A stretch of 13,777 bases of DNA from an uncultured bacterium (GCA_903872555.1 CAIQLE010000065.1:1-13777), one strand, 5' to 3'. Shown: positions 1 through 7,279, counted from the stretch's first letter. Made by a program: numbers and translations. The notes: generated from the sequence alone by a model not told the origin.

Positions 1-828
1 GCTGGCCGCGTTGCCGGCAGCTGAGTTCGTGATGAAGGACGGTGGTGGTGGTGATCCGGCCGATACCGTCAGCACTTCATAGCCTGTTTCGGTCACCAGT
101 ACGGTGTGTTCCCATTGGGCTGACAGGCTGCGGTCACGCGTTTTGATGGTCCAGCCATCGCCCATTTCACGAATCTCGCGTTTACCAGCGTTGATCATCG
201 GCTCCACGGTGAAAATCATGCCGGCCACCAGTTGCTCCAGCGTGCCGGGACGGCCGTAATGCAAGACCTGCGGTTCTTCATGAAATACTTTACCTATGCC
301 GTGACCGCAAAATTCGCGTACCACGGAAAAGCCGGCTTTTTCTGCGTATTGCTGGATCACGAAACCGATATCACCCAGATGCGCGCCGGGGCGGATTTTG
401 GAGATGCCCAGCCACATACAGTCATAAGTAATGTCGCCCAGACGCTTGGCCAGAATAGAAGGCTCACCGACATAGAACATGCGGCTGGTGTCACCGTGGT
501 AACCATGCTTGATGACAGTGATATCGAGATTCACCACATCGCCGTTTTTAAGTACTTTGTCGCCCGGTATACCGTGGCAGACCACATCATTCACCGAGGT
601 GCAGATGGATTTAGGGTAAGGGGTGTAGCCGGGCGGGCAATAGTTCAGCGGAGCGGGAATACTTTGCTGAACATTCAGCATGTAATCGTGGCAGAGGCGG
701 TCAATTTCGCCCGTCGTTACGCCCGCTTTGACGTGGGGCGTGATGTAATCGAGGACTTCGGAGGCCAGACGGCCTGCAAGGCGCATGCCTTCGATGTCTT
801 CGGGAGTCTTGATAGTGATATTGCCCAT
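1..828 (-). CDS. map: Type I methionine aminopeptidase (partial, C-terminal end beyond window)
   Basis: This enzyme removes the initiator methionine from nascent cytosolic proteins when the second residue is small. The reading frame starts at the ATG at 828-826 (MGNITIKTPEDIEGMR) and is open for 276 codons to base 1 without a stop, so only the extreme C-terminus is missing; E. coli Map is 264 residues. All metal ligands expected of the family are present: D102, D113, H176, E209 and E240, plus the substrate-contacting H85 in CHGIP. The motif FCGHGIG and the end motif SLSAQWEHT are intact. A stretch after residue 60 (about YCPPGYTPYPK) is a few residues longer than in E. coli. The tail after residue 255 is low-complexity and contains four prolines in a row (SPPPPS). 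The gene diverges from rpsB. There is no good Shine-Dalgarno sequence before the ATG, but no other in-frame start exists upstream in the right context, and the N-terminus matches the family well. Confidence 0.97.
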   Translation of the reverse strand, partial: MGNITIKTPEDIEGMRLAGRLASEVLDYITPHVKAGVTTGEIDRLCHDYMLNVQQSIPAPLNYCPPGYTPYPKSICTSVNDVVCHGIPGDKVLKNGDVVNLDITVIKHGYHGDTSRMFYVGEPSILAKRLGDITYDCMWLGISKIRPGAHLGDIGFVIQQYAEKAGFSVVREFCGHGIGKVFHEEPQVLHYGRPGTLEQLVAGMIFTVEPMINAGKREIREMGDGWTIKTRDRSLSAQWEHTVLVTETGYEVLTVSAGSPPPPSFITNSAAGNAAS

Positions 829-871
829 GATGGATAGCCGGTGATCGCCGGGATGGCGCCTGTGTATGAAT

Positions 872-884
872 AGGCAAAATTATA
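872..884 (-). promoter_or_regulatory. Candidate map promoter (-10 TATAAT)
   Basis: Read on the minus strand, bases 884-879 give a perfect TATAAT. The expected start of transcription is near 872, which gives a leader of about 45 bases before the map ATG. At 17-18 bases further upstream there is no good TTGACA match (GAACGC / GGAACG), so the -35 element is weak or the promoter needs an activator. This is inference from sequence only. Confidence 0.5.
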
Positions 885-963
885 GTCGACACAGGGTTCG
901 GGCGTTCCTAAGTATCCCGGTACTGGAAAAACCTCAGGCTTTCGGGTAGAATCGCGGGTTAGC

Positions 964-996
964 TTGAGTCAGATATGTGCGTGGAGATAAAGCGCC
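964..996 (+). promoter_or_regulatory. Candidate rpsB promoter P1 (TTGAGT-16-GATAAA, GC discriminator)
   Basis: TTGAGT at 964-969 and GATAAA at 986-991 are separated by 16 bases, each matching the sigma-70 consensus at four of six positions. The -10 is followed directly by GCGCC (992-996), a GC-rich discriminator of the kind found at stringently controlled ribosomal promoters. The string ATAAAGCGCC is repeated exactly at the second candidate box 31 bases downstream. The activity of either promoter is inferred. Confidence 0.4.
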
Positions 997-1016
997 CATA
1001 TCAAAAAGGCAAAAGC

Positions 1017-1029
1017 TATAAAGCGCCAA
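1017..1029 (+). promoter_or_regulatory. Candidate rpsB promoter P2 (TATAAA with GCGCC discriminator)
   Basis: TATAAA at 1017-1022 matches the sigma-70 -10 consensus at five of six positions and is followed by the GC-rich discriminator GCGCC at 1023-1027. Transcription would begin near 1029, giving a leader of about 110 bases. No good -35 sits 16-18 bases upstream. A GC-rich discriminator is the established signature of promoters inhibited by ppGpp, as expected for a ribosomal protein operon. Confidence 0.45.
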
Positions 1030-1094
1030 CTATTGAGTTATTTTTTTGTAAATCGCGAGTTCGCGCCACCAAGGGTGCCCGCCGCCGTCAAAAC

Positions 1095-1133
1095 GGCCGG
1101 GTTACTGGCCGGACTCCAGACCCAACCCTGGAG
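1095..1133 (+). promoter_or_regulatory. rpsB leader structure: two hairpins, Shine-Dalgarno sequestered
   Basis: The proximal hairpin pairs CTCCAG (1114-1119) with CTGGAG (1128-1133) around an eight-base loop. CTGGAG is also the rpsB ribosome-binding site, five bases before the ATG. Just upstream GGCC (1095-1098) can pair with GGCC (1107-1110) around loop GGGTTACT, with CCGG 1097-1100/1109-1112 as an alternative register. The loop bases GGTT (1100-1103) are complementary to AACC (1124-1127) in the other loop, so the two hairpins can kiss. In E. coli the rpsB-tsf leader is known to mediate autogenous repression by S2; that this leader does the same is inference. Confidence 0.55.
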
Positions 1134-1138
1134 ATATT

Positions 1139-1876
1139 ATGTCAGTCACTATGCGTGAAATGCTGGAAGCCGGTGTCCATTTCGGTCACCAAACCCGCTT
1201 CTGGAACCCAAAGATGGCCCCTTTCATTTTCGGCCATCGCAACAAAATTCATATCGTCAATCTGGAAAAGACCATGGTCAACTTCCAGGAAGCGATGAAA
1301 TACATTCGTCAGCTGTCTTCCAATCGTGGCACCGTCCTGATGGTCGGCACCAAGCGTCAGGCGCGCGACATCATCGCTGCTGAAGCTCAGCGTGCAGGTG
1401 TTCCTTTCGTCGAACAGCGCTGGCTCGGCGGTACGCTGACTAACTTCAAAACGATTAAGACATCCATCAAGCGCCTGAAAGAAATGGAAGCTTCGATGGC
1501 TGATGGTTCCGTTGAGAAGCTGTCGAAAAAAGAAGGCCTGATGTTCCAGCGCGAACTGATCAAGCTGCAAAAAGCAATCGGCGGTATCAAGGACATGAAC
1601 GGCGTGCCTGATGCGATTTTCGTGATTGACGTCGGCTATCACAAAGGCGCTATTACTGAAGCGGCCAAGCTGGGCATTCCTGTCATTGGTGTGGTTGATA
1701 CCAATCACTCGCCGAATGGTGTCACTTATGTGATCCCCGGCAATGATGACTCGTCCAAGGCGATCACTCTGTACGCACGTGGTGTGGCTGATGCGATCCT
1801 CGAAGGTCGTGCCAATGCGGTCAAAGATATCGTAGAAACAGTCAAGGGCGGCGCCGACGAATTCGTCGAAGTCTAA
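1139..1876 (+). CDS. rpsB: 30S ribosomal protein S2
   Basis: S2 is a small-subunit protein that binds late in 30S assembly near S1 and the 16S rRNA head-body junction. The product has 245 residues, close to the 241 of E. coli S2. Family hallmarks are visible: the N-terminal [22 protein letters not shown] stretch (given here only for its [11 protein letters not shown] core), [12 protein letters not shown] at about 29-40, the WLGGTLTNF signature at about 94-102, and the IVDTNHSP-like block read here as [11 protein letters not shown]. The ATG at 1139 is preceded by CTGGAG with five bases between. That ribosome-binding site sits in a hairpin. None of its 20 isoleucine codons is ATA, in line with strong selection on codon use. 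It is followed by a terminator-like hairpin and then tsf, the usual pairing. Confidence 0.99.
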   Translation: MSVTMREMLEAGVHFGHQTRFWNPKMAPFIFGHRNKIHIVNLEKTMVNFQEAMKYIRQLSSNRGTVLMVGTKRQARDIIAAEAQRAGVPFVEQRWLGGTLTNFKTIKTSIKRLKEMEASMADGSVEKLSKKEGLMFQRELIKLQKAIGGIKDMNGVPDAIFVIDVGYHKGAITEAAKLGIPVIGVVDTNHSPNGVTYVIPGNDDSSKAITLYARGVADAILEGRANAVKDIVETVKGGADEFVEV

Positions 1877-1918
1877 GCTCTGGGCATGGCCAGCTCTGCA
1901 ATGCAGGGCGGAAAAACT

Positions 1919-1946
1919 GGGGCAACGACTGTTCGCCCCTTTTTTT
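1919..1946 (+). terminator. Intrinsic terminator / attenuator between rpsB and tsf
   Basis: GGGGC (1919-1923) pairs with GCCCC (1935-1939). The stem can continue with AAC/GTT after a bulged C, closing on loop GACT. Seven T residues follow at 1940-1946. It lies 43 bases after the rpsB stop and 85 bases before tsf. A partial terminator at this place would make S2 and EF-Ts amounts unequal, as is known for E. coli rpsB-tsf. Confidence 0.75.
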
Positions 1947-2030
1947 CGGGCCGATCACGGTCAAACTCACCGTAAAAAAAGCATATTGATTGGTGGTGTC
2001 GGCAGCGACATCCGGATTTAGGAGAAAAGA

Positions 2031-2912
2031 ATGGCAGCAATTACTGCAGCAATGGTGGGCGAACTGCGCGCAAAGACCGATGCGCCCATGATGGAATGCA
2101 AAAAAGCATTGACCGAAGCTGATGGCGACATGGCGCGTGCGGAAGAGATCCTGCGCGTGAAGCTGGGCAGCAAGGCGTCGAAAGCCGCTTCGCGCGTTAC
2201 CGCTGAAGGCGTGGTCGCTTCGTATATCGCTGGTGGTGTCGGTGCACTGATCGAAGTCAACTGCGAAACAGACTTCGTTTCGAAGAACGATGACTTCCTG
2301 AAATTTACGGCCGACATCGCCAAGCTGGTGGTTGAAAAGAACCCGGCTGATGTGGCTGCTCTGTCAGCCCTGCCGCTGGATGGCAAGACTGTGGAAGAAA
2401 TTCGCTCGGAACTGATCGGTCGTATCGGCGAAAACATGTCGATCCGCCGCTTCCAGCGTTTTGAAACAGCTGCCAAGCTGACTTCTTACCTGCACGGCGT
2501 TCGTATCGGTGTGATGGTGGAATTTGACGGTGCTGACGAGCAGGTGGGCAAAGACGTTGCGATGCACATCGCAGCTATGAAGCCGGTCGCTTTGTCGTCG
2601 GATCAGGTGCCTGCAGAGTTGATCGCCAAAGAGCGTTCAGTCGCATCACTGAAAGCAGCTGAATCGGGCAAGCCGGCCGATATCGTTGAGAAAATGGTTG
2701 AAGGTTCGGTGCAGAAATTCCTGAAAGAAGTCTCGCTGTTTAACCAGACTTTCGTCAAGAACGATAAGCAAACGGTTGAGCAGATGCTGAAAGCCAGCAA
2801 TGCTTCCGTCAAGTCTTTCACCATGTACGTAGTGGGTGAAGGTATAGAGAAAAAGCAGGATGACTTTGCTGCTGAAGTAGCGGCGCAGGTTGCCGCTGCC
2901 AAGAAGGGTTAA
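2031..2912 (+). CDS. tsf: Elongation factor Ts
   Basis: EF-Ts is the cytosolic nucleotide-exchange factor that releases GDP from EF-Tu. The product has 293 residues (E. coli 283). The N-terminal UBA-like domain spans about residues 1-55 and contains the family motif [16 protein letters not shown]. The TDFV motif, whose Asp-Phe pair inserts next to the EF-Tu magnesium site, is at residues 80-83, followed by SKNDDF. The dimerisation/core region follows, with a lysine-rich end (AAAKKG). The ATG at 2031 has a strong Shine-Dalgarno AGGAG at 2020-2024. The gene has only one ATA isoleucine codon. It is flanked by the rpsB-tsf attenuator upstream and a strong terminator downstream. Confidence 0.99.
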   Translation: MAAITAAMVGELRAKTDAPMMECKKALTEADGDMARAEEILRVKLGSKASKAASRVTAEGVVASYIAGGVGALIEVNCETDFVSKNDDFLKFTADIAKLVVEKNPADVAALSALPLDGKTVEEIRSELIGRIGENMSIRRFQRFETAAKLTSYLHGVRIGVMVEFDGADEQVGKDVAMHIAAMKPVALSSDQVPAELIAKERSVASLKAAESGKPADIVEKMVEGSVQKFLKEVSLFNQTFVKNDKQTVEQMLKASNASVKSFTMYVVGEGIEKKQDDFAAEVAAQVAAAKKG

Positions 2913-2916
2913 TGAC

Positions 2917-2941
2917 AACGGGCCGCAAGGCCCGTTTTTTT
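2917..2941 (+). terminator. Strong intrinsic terminator after tsf
   Basis: AACGGGCC (2917-2924) pairs perfectly with GGCCCGTT (2929-2936) around the GNRA tetraloop GCAA. The T run is 2935-2941. This starts five bases after the tsf stop and should end most rpsB-tsf transcripts, so pyrH probably needs a promoter of its own between here and 3015. Confidence 0.92.
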
Positions 2942-2946
2942 AAGCA

Positions 2947-2975
2947 GCCGGTAAAATAGCTATTATTTTTCCGGC
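2947..2975. repeat. 29-base inverted repeat before pyrH
   Basis: GCCGG (2947-2951) and CCGGC (2971-2975) flank AAAATA (2953-2958) and TATTTT (2964-2969). One T/T mismatch interrupts the two arms and the centre is GCTAT. The element has no T run behind it on either strand, so it is not a standard terminator. It could be a second RNA hairpin, an operator for a dimeric regulator, or part of the pyrH promoter region; TAAAAT at 2952-2957 resembles a -10 box. The function is unknown. Confidence 0.5.
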
Positions 2976-3015
2976 ATGTCATTTATAGCGAAACCGACAC
3001 TAAGGGAGCAATAGC

Positions 3016-3732
3016 ATGTCGACACCCGCTTACAAGCGCGTCTTACTGAAACTTTCCGGCGAAGCCTTGATGGGTGATGATCCCTACGGCATCAACCGTG
3101 TCACCATAGAACGCATGGTGGCCGATGTTTCCGAGGTTGCGCAACTGGGCGTTGAAGTGGCCATCGTCATCGGCGGTGGAAATATTTTCCGTGGCGTGGC
3201 ACCGGGTGCGCAGGGTATGGACAGAGCCACTGCCGATTACATGGGCATGCTGGCCACAGTGATGAATTCGCTGGCGCTGGCTGATGCCATGCGTCAGGCG
3301 GGCATGACGGCGCGGGTGATGTCGGCGATCGCCATTGAGCAGGTAGTTGAGCCTTATGTACGTCCCAAGGCGCTGCAGTATCTTGAAGAGGGCAAGATCG
3401 TTATCTTCGCTGCCGGCACCGGTAATCCTTTCTTCACCACTGACACCGCGGCAGCCTTGCGTGGCGCCGAGATCGGCGCAGAAGTGGTGCTGAAGGCAAC
3501 TAAGGTTGATGGCATCTACAGCGCTGATCCGAAAAAAGATCCGGCTGCAACGCGCTACACAACGATCAGCTTTGATGAAGCGATCTCCAAGCGACTGCAA
3601 GTGATGGACGCGACCGCATTTGCGCTGTGCCGCGACCAGAAATTGCCTATACGCGTATTCTCTATTATCAAACCCGGTGCACTGAAAAATGTCGTGCTGG
3701 GTCAGGATGAAGGTACGCTGGTTCACGTGTAA
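3016..3732 (+). CDS. pyrH: UMP kinase
   Basis: This enzyme phosphorylates UMP to UDP with ATP in the cytosol, feeding UTP, CTP and UDP-sugar synthesis. It belongs to the amino-acid-kinase fold, not the eukaryotic UMP/CMP kinase fold. The product has 238 residues (E. coli 241). Visible motifs are LKLSGEAL at 11-18 (phosphate binding), GGGNIFRG at 53-60, the UMP-binding [13 protein letters not shown] region at 69-81, [12 protein letters not shown] at 135-146, and the ATP-site block [14 protein letters not shown] at 159-172. The ATG at 3016 has a Shine-Dalgarno AAGGGAG at 3002-3008. It opens the gene cluster downstream of the tsf terminator. A small hairpin follows its stop (CTGCC 3742-3746 / GGCAG 3750-3754) but has no T run. 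Confidence 0.98.
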   Translation: MSTPAYKRVLLKLSGEALMGDDPYGINRVTIERMVADVSEVAQLGVEVAIVIGGGNIFRGVAPGAQGMDRATADYMGMLATVMNSLALADAMRQAGMTARVMSAIAIEQVVEPYVRPKALQYLEEGKIVIFAAGTGNPFFTTDTAAALRGAEIGAEVVLKATKVDGIYSADPKKDPAATRYTTISFDEAISKRLQVMDATAFALCRDQKLPIRVFSIIKPGALKNVVLGQDEGTLVHV

Positions 3733-3772
3733 ACAACAGCTCTGCCTAGGGCAGGGTCTTAGCGGCTTTGCC

Positions 3773-3802
3773 TTGGCAAGATCACACCCGCAGCATTACA
3801 TT
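3773..3802 (+). promoter_or_regulatory. Weak candidate frr promoter
   Basis: TTGGCA (3773-3778) and TACATT (3797-3802) are separated by 18 bases in the 101-base pyrH-frr gap. Both match sigma-70 boxes only partly. frr has its own promoter in E. coli, which makes one here plausible, but the support is thin. Confidence 0.25.
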
Positions 3803-3833
3803 ATTAAGCACTATCGAATCACAGGAGGGCAGT

Positions 3834-4394
3834 ATGACGATCGCTGACGTCAAAAAAAATACAGAACAGAAAATGAACAAGTCGATAGAGACGCTCAAGG
3901 CCGATCTGGCTAAAGTGCGTACCGGTCGCGCCCATGTGGGTATTCTGGATCATGTACAGGTCGATTACTACGGCACGCCCACGCATCTTAGTCAGGTCGC
4001 GAATGTGACCCTGATTGATGCACGAACCATAGGCGTTCAGCCCTGGGAAAAGAAAATGGTCGCGACGATAGAAAAAGCGATTCGTGAAGCGGATCTCGGT
4101 CTCAATCCCGCGACTCAGGGTGATCTGATTCGTGTGCCTACCCCAGCACTGACCGAAGAGCGCCGTAAGGAAATGGTCAAGCTGGTCAAGAGCGAAGCTG
4201 AAGATGCAAAGATCGCCGTGCGCAATATACGCCGCGATGCCAATGAGGCGCTGAAGAAGCTGGTGAAAGATAAGGCCGCTTCTGAAGATGACGAGCGTCG
4301 CGCGCAGGATGAAGTGCAAAAACTCACCGATAAGTTTGTGATGGAAATCGACAAGCTGGTTGCTGAGAAAGAAAAGGAAGTGCTGACGGTGTAG
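3834..4394 (+). CDS. frr: Ribosome recycling factor
   Basis: RRF, with EF-G, splits post-termination ribosomes; it is a cytosolic tRNA-shaped protein. The product has 186 residues (E. coli 185). It shows the expected N-terminal helix ([19 protein letters not shown]), [15 protein letters not shown] at 27-41, the beta domain through [13 protein letters not shown] at 71-83, the [15 protein letters not shown] block at about 97-111, and [14 protein letters not shown] at 129-142. The ATG at 3834 is chosen because a perfect AGGAGG (3823-3828) lies five bases before it and the length then fits the family. A TTG 66 bases upstream stays in frame but would add 22 unrelated residues. Four of its eleven isoleucine codons are ATA. 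Confidence 0.98.
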   Translation: MTIADVKKNTEQKMNKSIETLKADLAKVRTGRAHVGILDHVQVDYYGTPTHLSQVANVTLIDARTIGVQPWEKKMVATIEKAIREADLGLNPATQGDLIRVPTPALTEERRKEMVKLVKSEAEDAKIAVRNIRRDANEALKKLVKDKAASEDDERRAQDEVQKLTDKFVMEIDKLVAEKEKEVLTV

Positions 4395-4453
4395 GCAGGC
4401 GGTACAGGTTCTCCTGTTCCTTGTATGTATTTTCAAATCAGCGGGTCGCCCAT

Positions 4454-5212
4454 ATGAGTCAAGCGAGTTCTACGCAAGAGATACCTCTTGCATCCATGGT
4501 GCCAGCGCATGTGGCCATCATCATGGATGGCAATGGCCGATGGGCTACCTCGCGCTATCTGCCGCGCGTGACCGGACATGCCAAAGGTGTGGAAGCGGTG
4601 CGCGGCGTGGTTGAGGCTTGCATACAGCGCGGCATCGCCTATCTGACATTGTTTGCTTTCAGCTCAGAAAACTGGCGTCGCCCACCTGAAGAAGTCTCGG
4701 TGCTGATGCGCCTGTTCTCAAGCGTGCTGGAGCGTGAAGTCAGTAAGATGCACGCCAATGGCATACGCATAAAAATCGTGGGTGAGCTGACGCGCTTTGA
4801 TCCAAAGCTGCAGCAGCAAATTGCAGAGGCTGAAGCCAAAACTGCACATAACACGCGACTTACTCTGACCATCTGCGCCAACTATGGCGGTCGCTGGGAT
4901 GTGCTGCAGGCGATGAACCGTATGCTGGCCGCACGTCCCGGACACAGTGATTACACCGAACAGGATCTCGCTCCGTATCTGGCGATGGCGCATGCGCCGG
5001 AACCCGATCTCTTTATTCGCACCGGTGGCGAGCAACGCATTTCAAATTTTCTGCTGTGGCAGTTGGCCTATACCGAGCTGTATTTTACGGAGGCATACTG
5101 GCCTGATTTCGGTGCTGCTGCATTAGATGAAGCGATTGCTTCTTTTCAAAATCGTGAACGCCGCTTTGGTCGCACCAGCGCCCAGCTGCTTGAAGTAAGG
5201 AAGGCTTCCTGA
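4454..5212 (+). CDS. uppS: Undecaprenyl diphosphate synthase (cis-prenyltransferase)
   Basis: UppS adds cis isoprene units from isopentenyl diphosphate onto farnesyl diphosphate to make the C55 lipid carrier for peptidoglycan and O-antigen. The product has 252 residues (E. coli 253). The catalytic motif [10 protein letters not shown] is at 22-31, with Asp25 as the pyrophosphate-binding residue. [11 protein letters not shown] is at 68-78, and [15 protein letters not shown] at 189-203 supplies the isopentenyl diphosphate site. The ATG at 4454 is chosen because family members begin shortly before the [12 protein letters not shown] block. A TTG at 4421 would add 11 residues without better support. 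No clear Shine-Dalgarno is visible before 4454. The stop codon TGA shares its last base with the cdsA ATG, so translation of the two is probably coupled. Confidence 0.97.
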   Translation: MSQASSTQEIPLASMVPAHVAIIMDGNGRWATSRYLPRVTGHAKGVEAVRGVVEACIQRGIAYLTLFAFSSENWRRPPEEVSVLMRLFSSVLEREVSKMHANGIRIKIVGELTRFDPKLQQQIAEAEAKTAHNTRLTLTICANYGGRWDVLQAMNRMLAARPGHSDYTEQDLAPYLAMAHAPEPDLFIRTGGEQRISNFLLWQLAYTELYFTEAYWPDFGAAALDEAIASFQNRERRFGRTSAQLLEVRKAS

Positions 5213-6030
5213 TGTTGCTACAGCGTGTCATCACTGCCGTTATTTTGCTTTTGGTACTGGCGGCGGTCTTCGCTTCCGGTTCACTGATTGCGTTTTATCT
5301 GACGCTGGCCGTTTTTTTTGGTGCCGCCTGCTGGGAAGCCTTGCGCTTGTTTGGTGTGCGGCTTGCGCTGCCACTGGCCGTGATCGCCGCTGTCTTGCTG
5401 CCGCTGATGGCCGACCGCTCTGCGATGGAATGGCTGCCTCTGTCAGCGCTCTGCGTTTTTATCTGGGCTTTGCGTTTTGCTCCTGCACTGAAATTTGGTT
5501 TGCCACCGACCGAGGGTGCGCGTGGTGCGCTGTTCACGGTGGTTTATCTGCTGGCCTTGTTTGGATGTTTCGTCGCTATTGCGGGTTTGTTTCAGCGCTC
5601 AGGCTTGTATCTGGTGTCGGTGATGGCGCTGGTGTGGATCGCTGACATCGGTGCTTACTTCGCTGGCCGCGCTTTCGGTCGTCGCAAGCTTGCACCCGCG
5701 ATTTCTCCCGGCAAAAGCTGGGAAGGTGTTGCCGGCGGCTGGCTGGCTGTGCTGATACTGGCAGCGGCATCGACTTTCTCTCCCTATCTCTCCGACAGCT
5801 TCGCAGCACAGCTGCGGGCGCATGCTGGCTGGCCTTTATGGATTTTGTTCATGAGCCTGATCGTCGCAGCCAGTGTGGTCGGTGATCTGTTCGAATCGAT
5901 GATGAAGCGGCGTGCCGGTATGAAAGACAGCAGCGCCTTGCTGCCAGGTCATGGTGGTGTACTCGATCGCATCGATGCACTGATTCCCGTTATGCCACTC
6001 GCTTTATTACTCAGCGCGTGGACTCTGTAA
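5212..6030 (+). CDS. cdsA: Phosphatidate cytidylyltransferase (CDP-diglyceride synthase)
   Basis: CdsA is an inner-membrane enzyme that makes CDP-diacylglycerol from phosphatidate and CTP, the branch point for all major phospholipids. The product has 272 residues and is strongly hydrophobic, with several membrane segments beginning at residue 5 ([15 protein letters not shown]). The family signature is present near the C-terminus, residues 229-255: S229, K232-R233, K238-D239, then [11 protein letters not shown] with the metal-binding aspartates. A second conserved block, ISPGKSWEG, lies in the middle. The ATG at 5212 overlaps the uppS stop by one base (TGATG) and follows TAAGGAAGG at 5196-5204, a good ribosome-binding site inside uppS. 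Confidence 0.97.
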   Translation: MLLQRVITAVILLLVLAAVFASGSLIAFYLTLAVFFGAACWEALRLFGVRLALPLAVIAAVLLPLMADRSAMEWLPLSALCVFIWALRFAPALKFGLPPTEGARGALFTVVYLLALFGCFVAIAGLFQRSGLYLVSVMALVWIADIGAYFAGRAFGRRKLAPAISPGKSWEGVAGGWLAVLILAAASTFSPYLSDSFAAQLRAHAGWPLWILFMSLIVAASVVGDLFESMMKRRAGMKDSSALLPGHGGVLDRIDALIPVMPLALLLSAWTL

Positions 6031-6043
6031 GTCAAAGGCCTTT

Positions 6044-7216
6044 GTGCAGTCCATTACCCTCCTAGGTGCTACAGGCTCGATAGGCCTGTCTACACTGGAT
6101 GTCGTTGCCCGTCATCCGGATCGTTACCGTATTTATGCACTCACTGCGCATAGCAAAATTGATGAGCTGGCAGCCCTTTGTCTGCGTTTTCACCCTGAAG
6201 TGGCAGTTGTTGGTTCGGCTGATGCTGCTCAGCGTCTGTCGCGTATGTTGCGTGATTCCGGCCTGAAGACGGATGTCAGCTATGGCGAGCAGGCCTTATG
6301 TGATGTGGCCAGCGCAGCAGAATGTACAACGGTGATGGCGGCTATTGTCGGTGCAGCTGGTTTGAAGCCCACACTGGCGGCGGCTCATGCAGGTAAAAAG
6401 GTTTTACTGGCAAATAAAGAAGCGCTGGTGATGTCAGGCCAGTTGTTCATGGATGCGATTGCCGCCAGTGGCGCCACCTTGCTGCCGATAGACAGTGAAC
6501 ACAATGCCATTTTTCAGTGTCTGCCCTTAAATTATCAGCGCACGCCAGATGCCCACGGCATACGCAAGATTTTGCTGACAGCCTCAGGCGGACCTTTTCT
6601 GAACCGCGATGTCGCTACGCTGGAGCATGTGACACCGGAAGAAGCGGTTGCCCATCCCAACTGGAGCATGGGCCGCAAAATTTCCGTCGATTCGGCCAGT
6701 ATGATGAACAAGGGTCTGGAGGTCATTGAGGCGCACTGGTTGTTTGGTGCTGCGCCCGAACAGATAGAGGTGGTGATCCATCCGCAGAGCGTGATTCACT
6801 CCATGGTGGCTTATGCAGATGGATCTGTACTGGCGCAACTGGGCAACCCCGATATGCGTACGCCGATAGCGCATGCGCTGGCTTATCCTGATCGGATTGA
6901 TTCAGGCGTAGAAGCGATTGATCTGGCGCGCATTGCGCAACTAGAATTTCATCAGCCTGACTATGAACGATTTCCCTGCCTGAGACTGGCTTTTGATGCT
7001 TTGCAAGCCGGTGGCAGTGCTGCAGCAGTGCTGAATGCAGCCAATGAAATCGCGGTTGAGGCTTTCCTCGAGCGAAAAATTGGTTTTCGAAGAATTCCGC
7101 AACTGATTGATCTGGTTATGGAGCGTTTACCTGTGGCTGCGGTCAATGATCTCGGCAGCCTGCTGGAGCAGGACCGTCTGGCGCGCGCGTATGCACTTGA
7201 ACTGATGCATGCCTGA
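6044..7216 (+). CDS. dxr: 1-deoxy-D-xylulose 5-phosphate reductoisomerase
   Basis: Dxr carries out the NADPH-dependent rearrangement and reduction of DXP to 2-C-methyl-D-erythritol 4-phosphate, the committed step of the MEP isoprenoid pathway and the target of fosmidomycin. It thus supplies the units that uppS, two genes upstream, polymerises. The product has 390 residues (E. coli 398). The NADPH-binding [14 protein letters not shown] is at 7-20. The metal ligands D150 and E152 are in [11 protein letters not shown] and E226 in [10 protein letters not shown]. Substrate-contact residues H204 and W207 lie in AHPNWSMG, and S217, N222 and K223 are present. The start is GTG at 6044, preceded by AAAGG at 6034-6038; only this start gives the complete Rossmann strand ([14 protein letters not shown]). 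The gap to cdsA is 13 bases. Confidence 0.98.
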   Translation: MQSITLLGATGSIGLSTLDVVARHPDRYRIYALTAHSKIDELAALCLRFHPEVAVVGSADAAQRLSRMLRDSGLKTDVSYGEQALCDVASAAECTTVMAAIVGAAGLKPTLAAAHAGKKVLLANKEALVMSGQLFMDAIAASGATLLPIDSEHNAIFQCLPLNYQRTPDAHGIRKILLTASGGPFLNRDVATLEHVTPEEAVAHPNWSMGRKISVDSASMMNKGLEVIEAHWLFGAAPEQIEVVIHPQSVIHSMVAYADGSVLAQLGNPDMRTPIAHALAYPDRIDSGVEAIDLARIAQLEFHQPDYERFPCLRLAFDALQAGGSAAAVLNAANEIAVEAFLERKIGFRRIPQLIDLVMERLPVAAVNDLGSLLEQDRLARAYALELMHA

Positions 7217-7227
7217 AGCTGATCTGC
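7198..7227 (+). promoter_or_regulatory. Weak sigma-E-like promoter before rseP
   Basis: TGAACTG (7198-7204), 16 bases, then GATCTGC (7221-7227). The pattern resembles the extracytoplasmic sigma-E consensus (GGAACTT, about 16 bases, GGTCTGA-like) at about five of seven positions in each half. It straddles the end of dxr and would start transcription about 45 bases before rseP. The evidence is weak and by eye only. Confidence 0.25.
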
Positions 7228-7279
7228 GCCTGAATGGACGCTGATCTGAGACAGAGCTGATACCTAGGAGATTTTTCAA

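Larger units (their letters stand above)
829..1138. promoter_or_regulatory. Divergent map / rpsB intergenic regulatory region
   Basis: These 310 bases hold no convincing gene. A short open frame across 975-1298 is not believed, because it overlaps the start of rpsB in another frame and resembles no known protein. The region must carry the promoters of map (leftward) and rpsB (rightward). Visible elements are a TATAAT box for map, two similar -10/discriminator boxes for rpsB, a run of seven T at 1041-1047, a small GC hairpin at 1054-1065 (CGCG, loop AGTT, CGCG), and the structured leader immediately before rpsB. Each is listed separately where it can be supported. Confidence 0.8.

Noticed and set aside
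232..837. Long plus-strand open frame opposite map
   Set aside because: It is the antisense shadow of a gene whose full set of metal-binding residues is intact; it has no ribosome-binding site and no recognisable family.
975..1298. Open reading frame of 107 codons across the map-rpsB gap
   Set aside because: It overlaps the first 160 bases of rpsB in another frame, has no ribosome-binding site, covers the structured leader, and its product looks like random basic sequence.
1957..1973. ACGGT/ACCGT inverted repeat followed by seven A before tsf
   Set aside because: The stem is short, it has no T run downstream on the plus strand, and there is no gene on the minus strand that it could terminate.
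3742..3778. Small hairpins after pyrH (CTGCC/GGCAG and TTGCC/GGCAA) as a terminator
   Set aside because: Both stems are five base pairs and neither is followed by a T run; read-through into frr is expected.
3768..3833. Upstream in-frame TTG start for frr adding 22 residues
   Set aside because: It has no ribosome-binding site; the ATG at 3834 follows a perfect AGGAGG and gives the normal family length.
4404..4417. Hairpin ACAGG-TTCT-CCTGT between frr and uppS
   Set aside because: Only five base pairs with no T run behind it, so it does not qualify as a terminator; it may be chance.
7218..7260. Repeated GCTGAT words between dxr and rseP
   Set aside because: The words are six to nine bases, irregularly spaced, and common in this composition; there is not enough to call a repeat or binding-site array.
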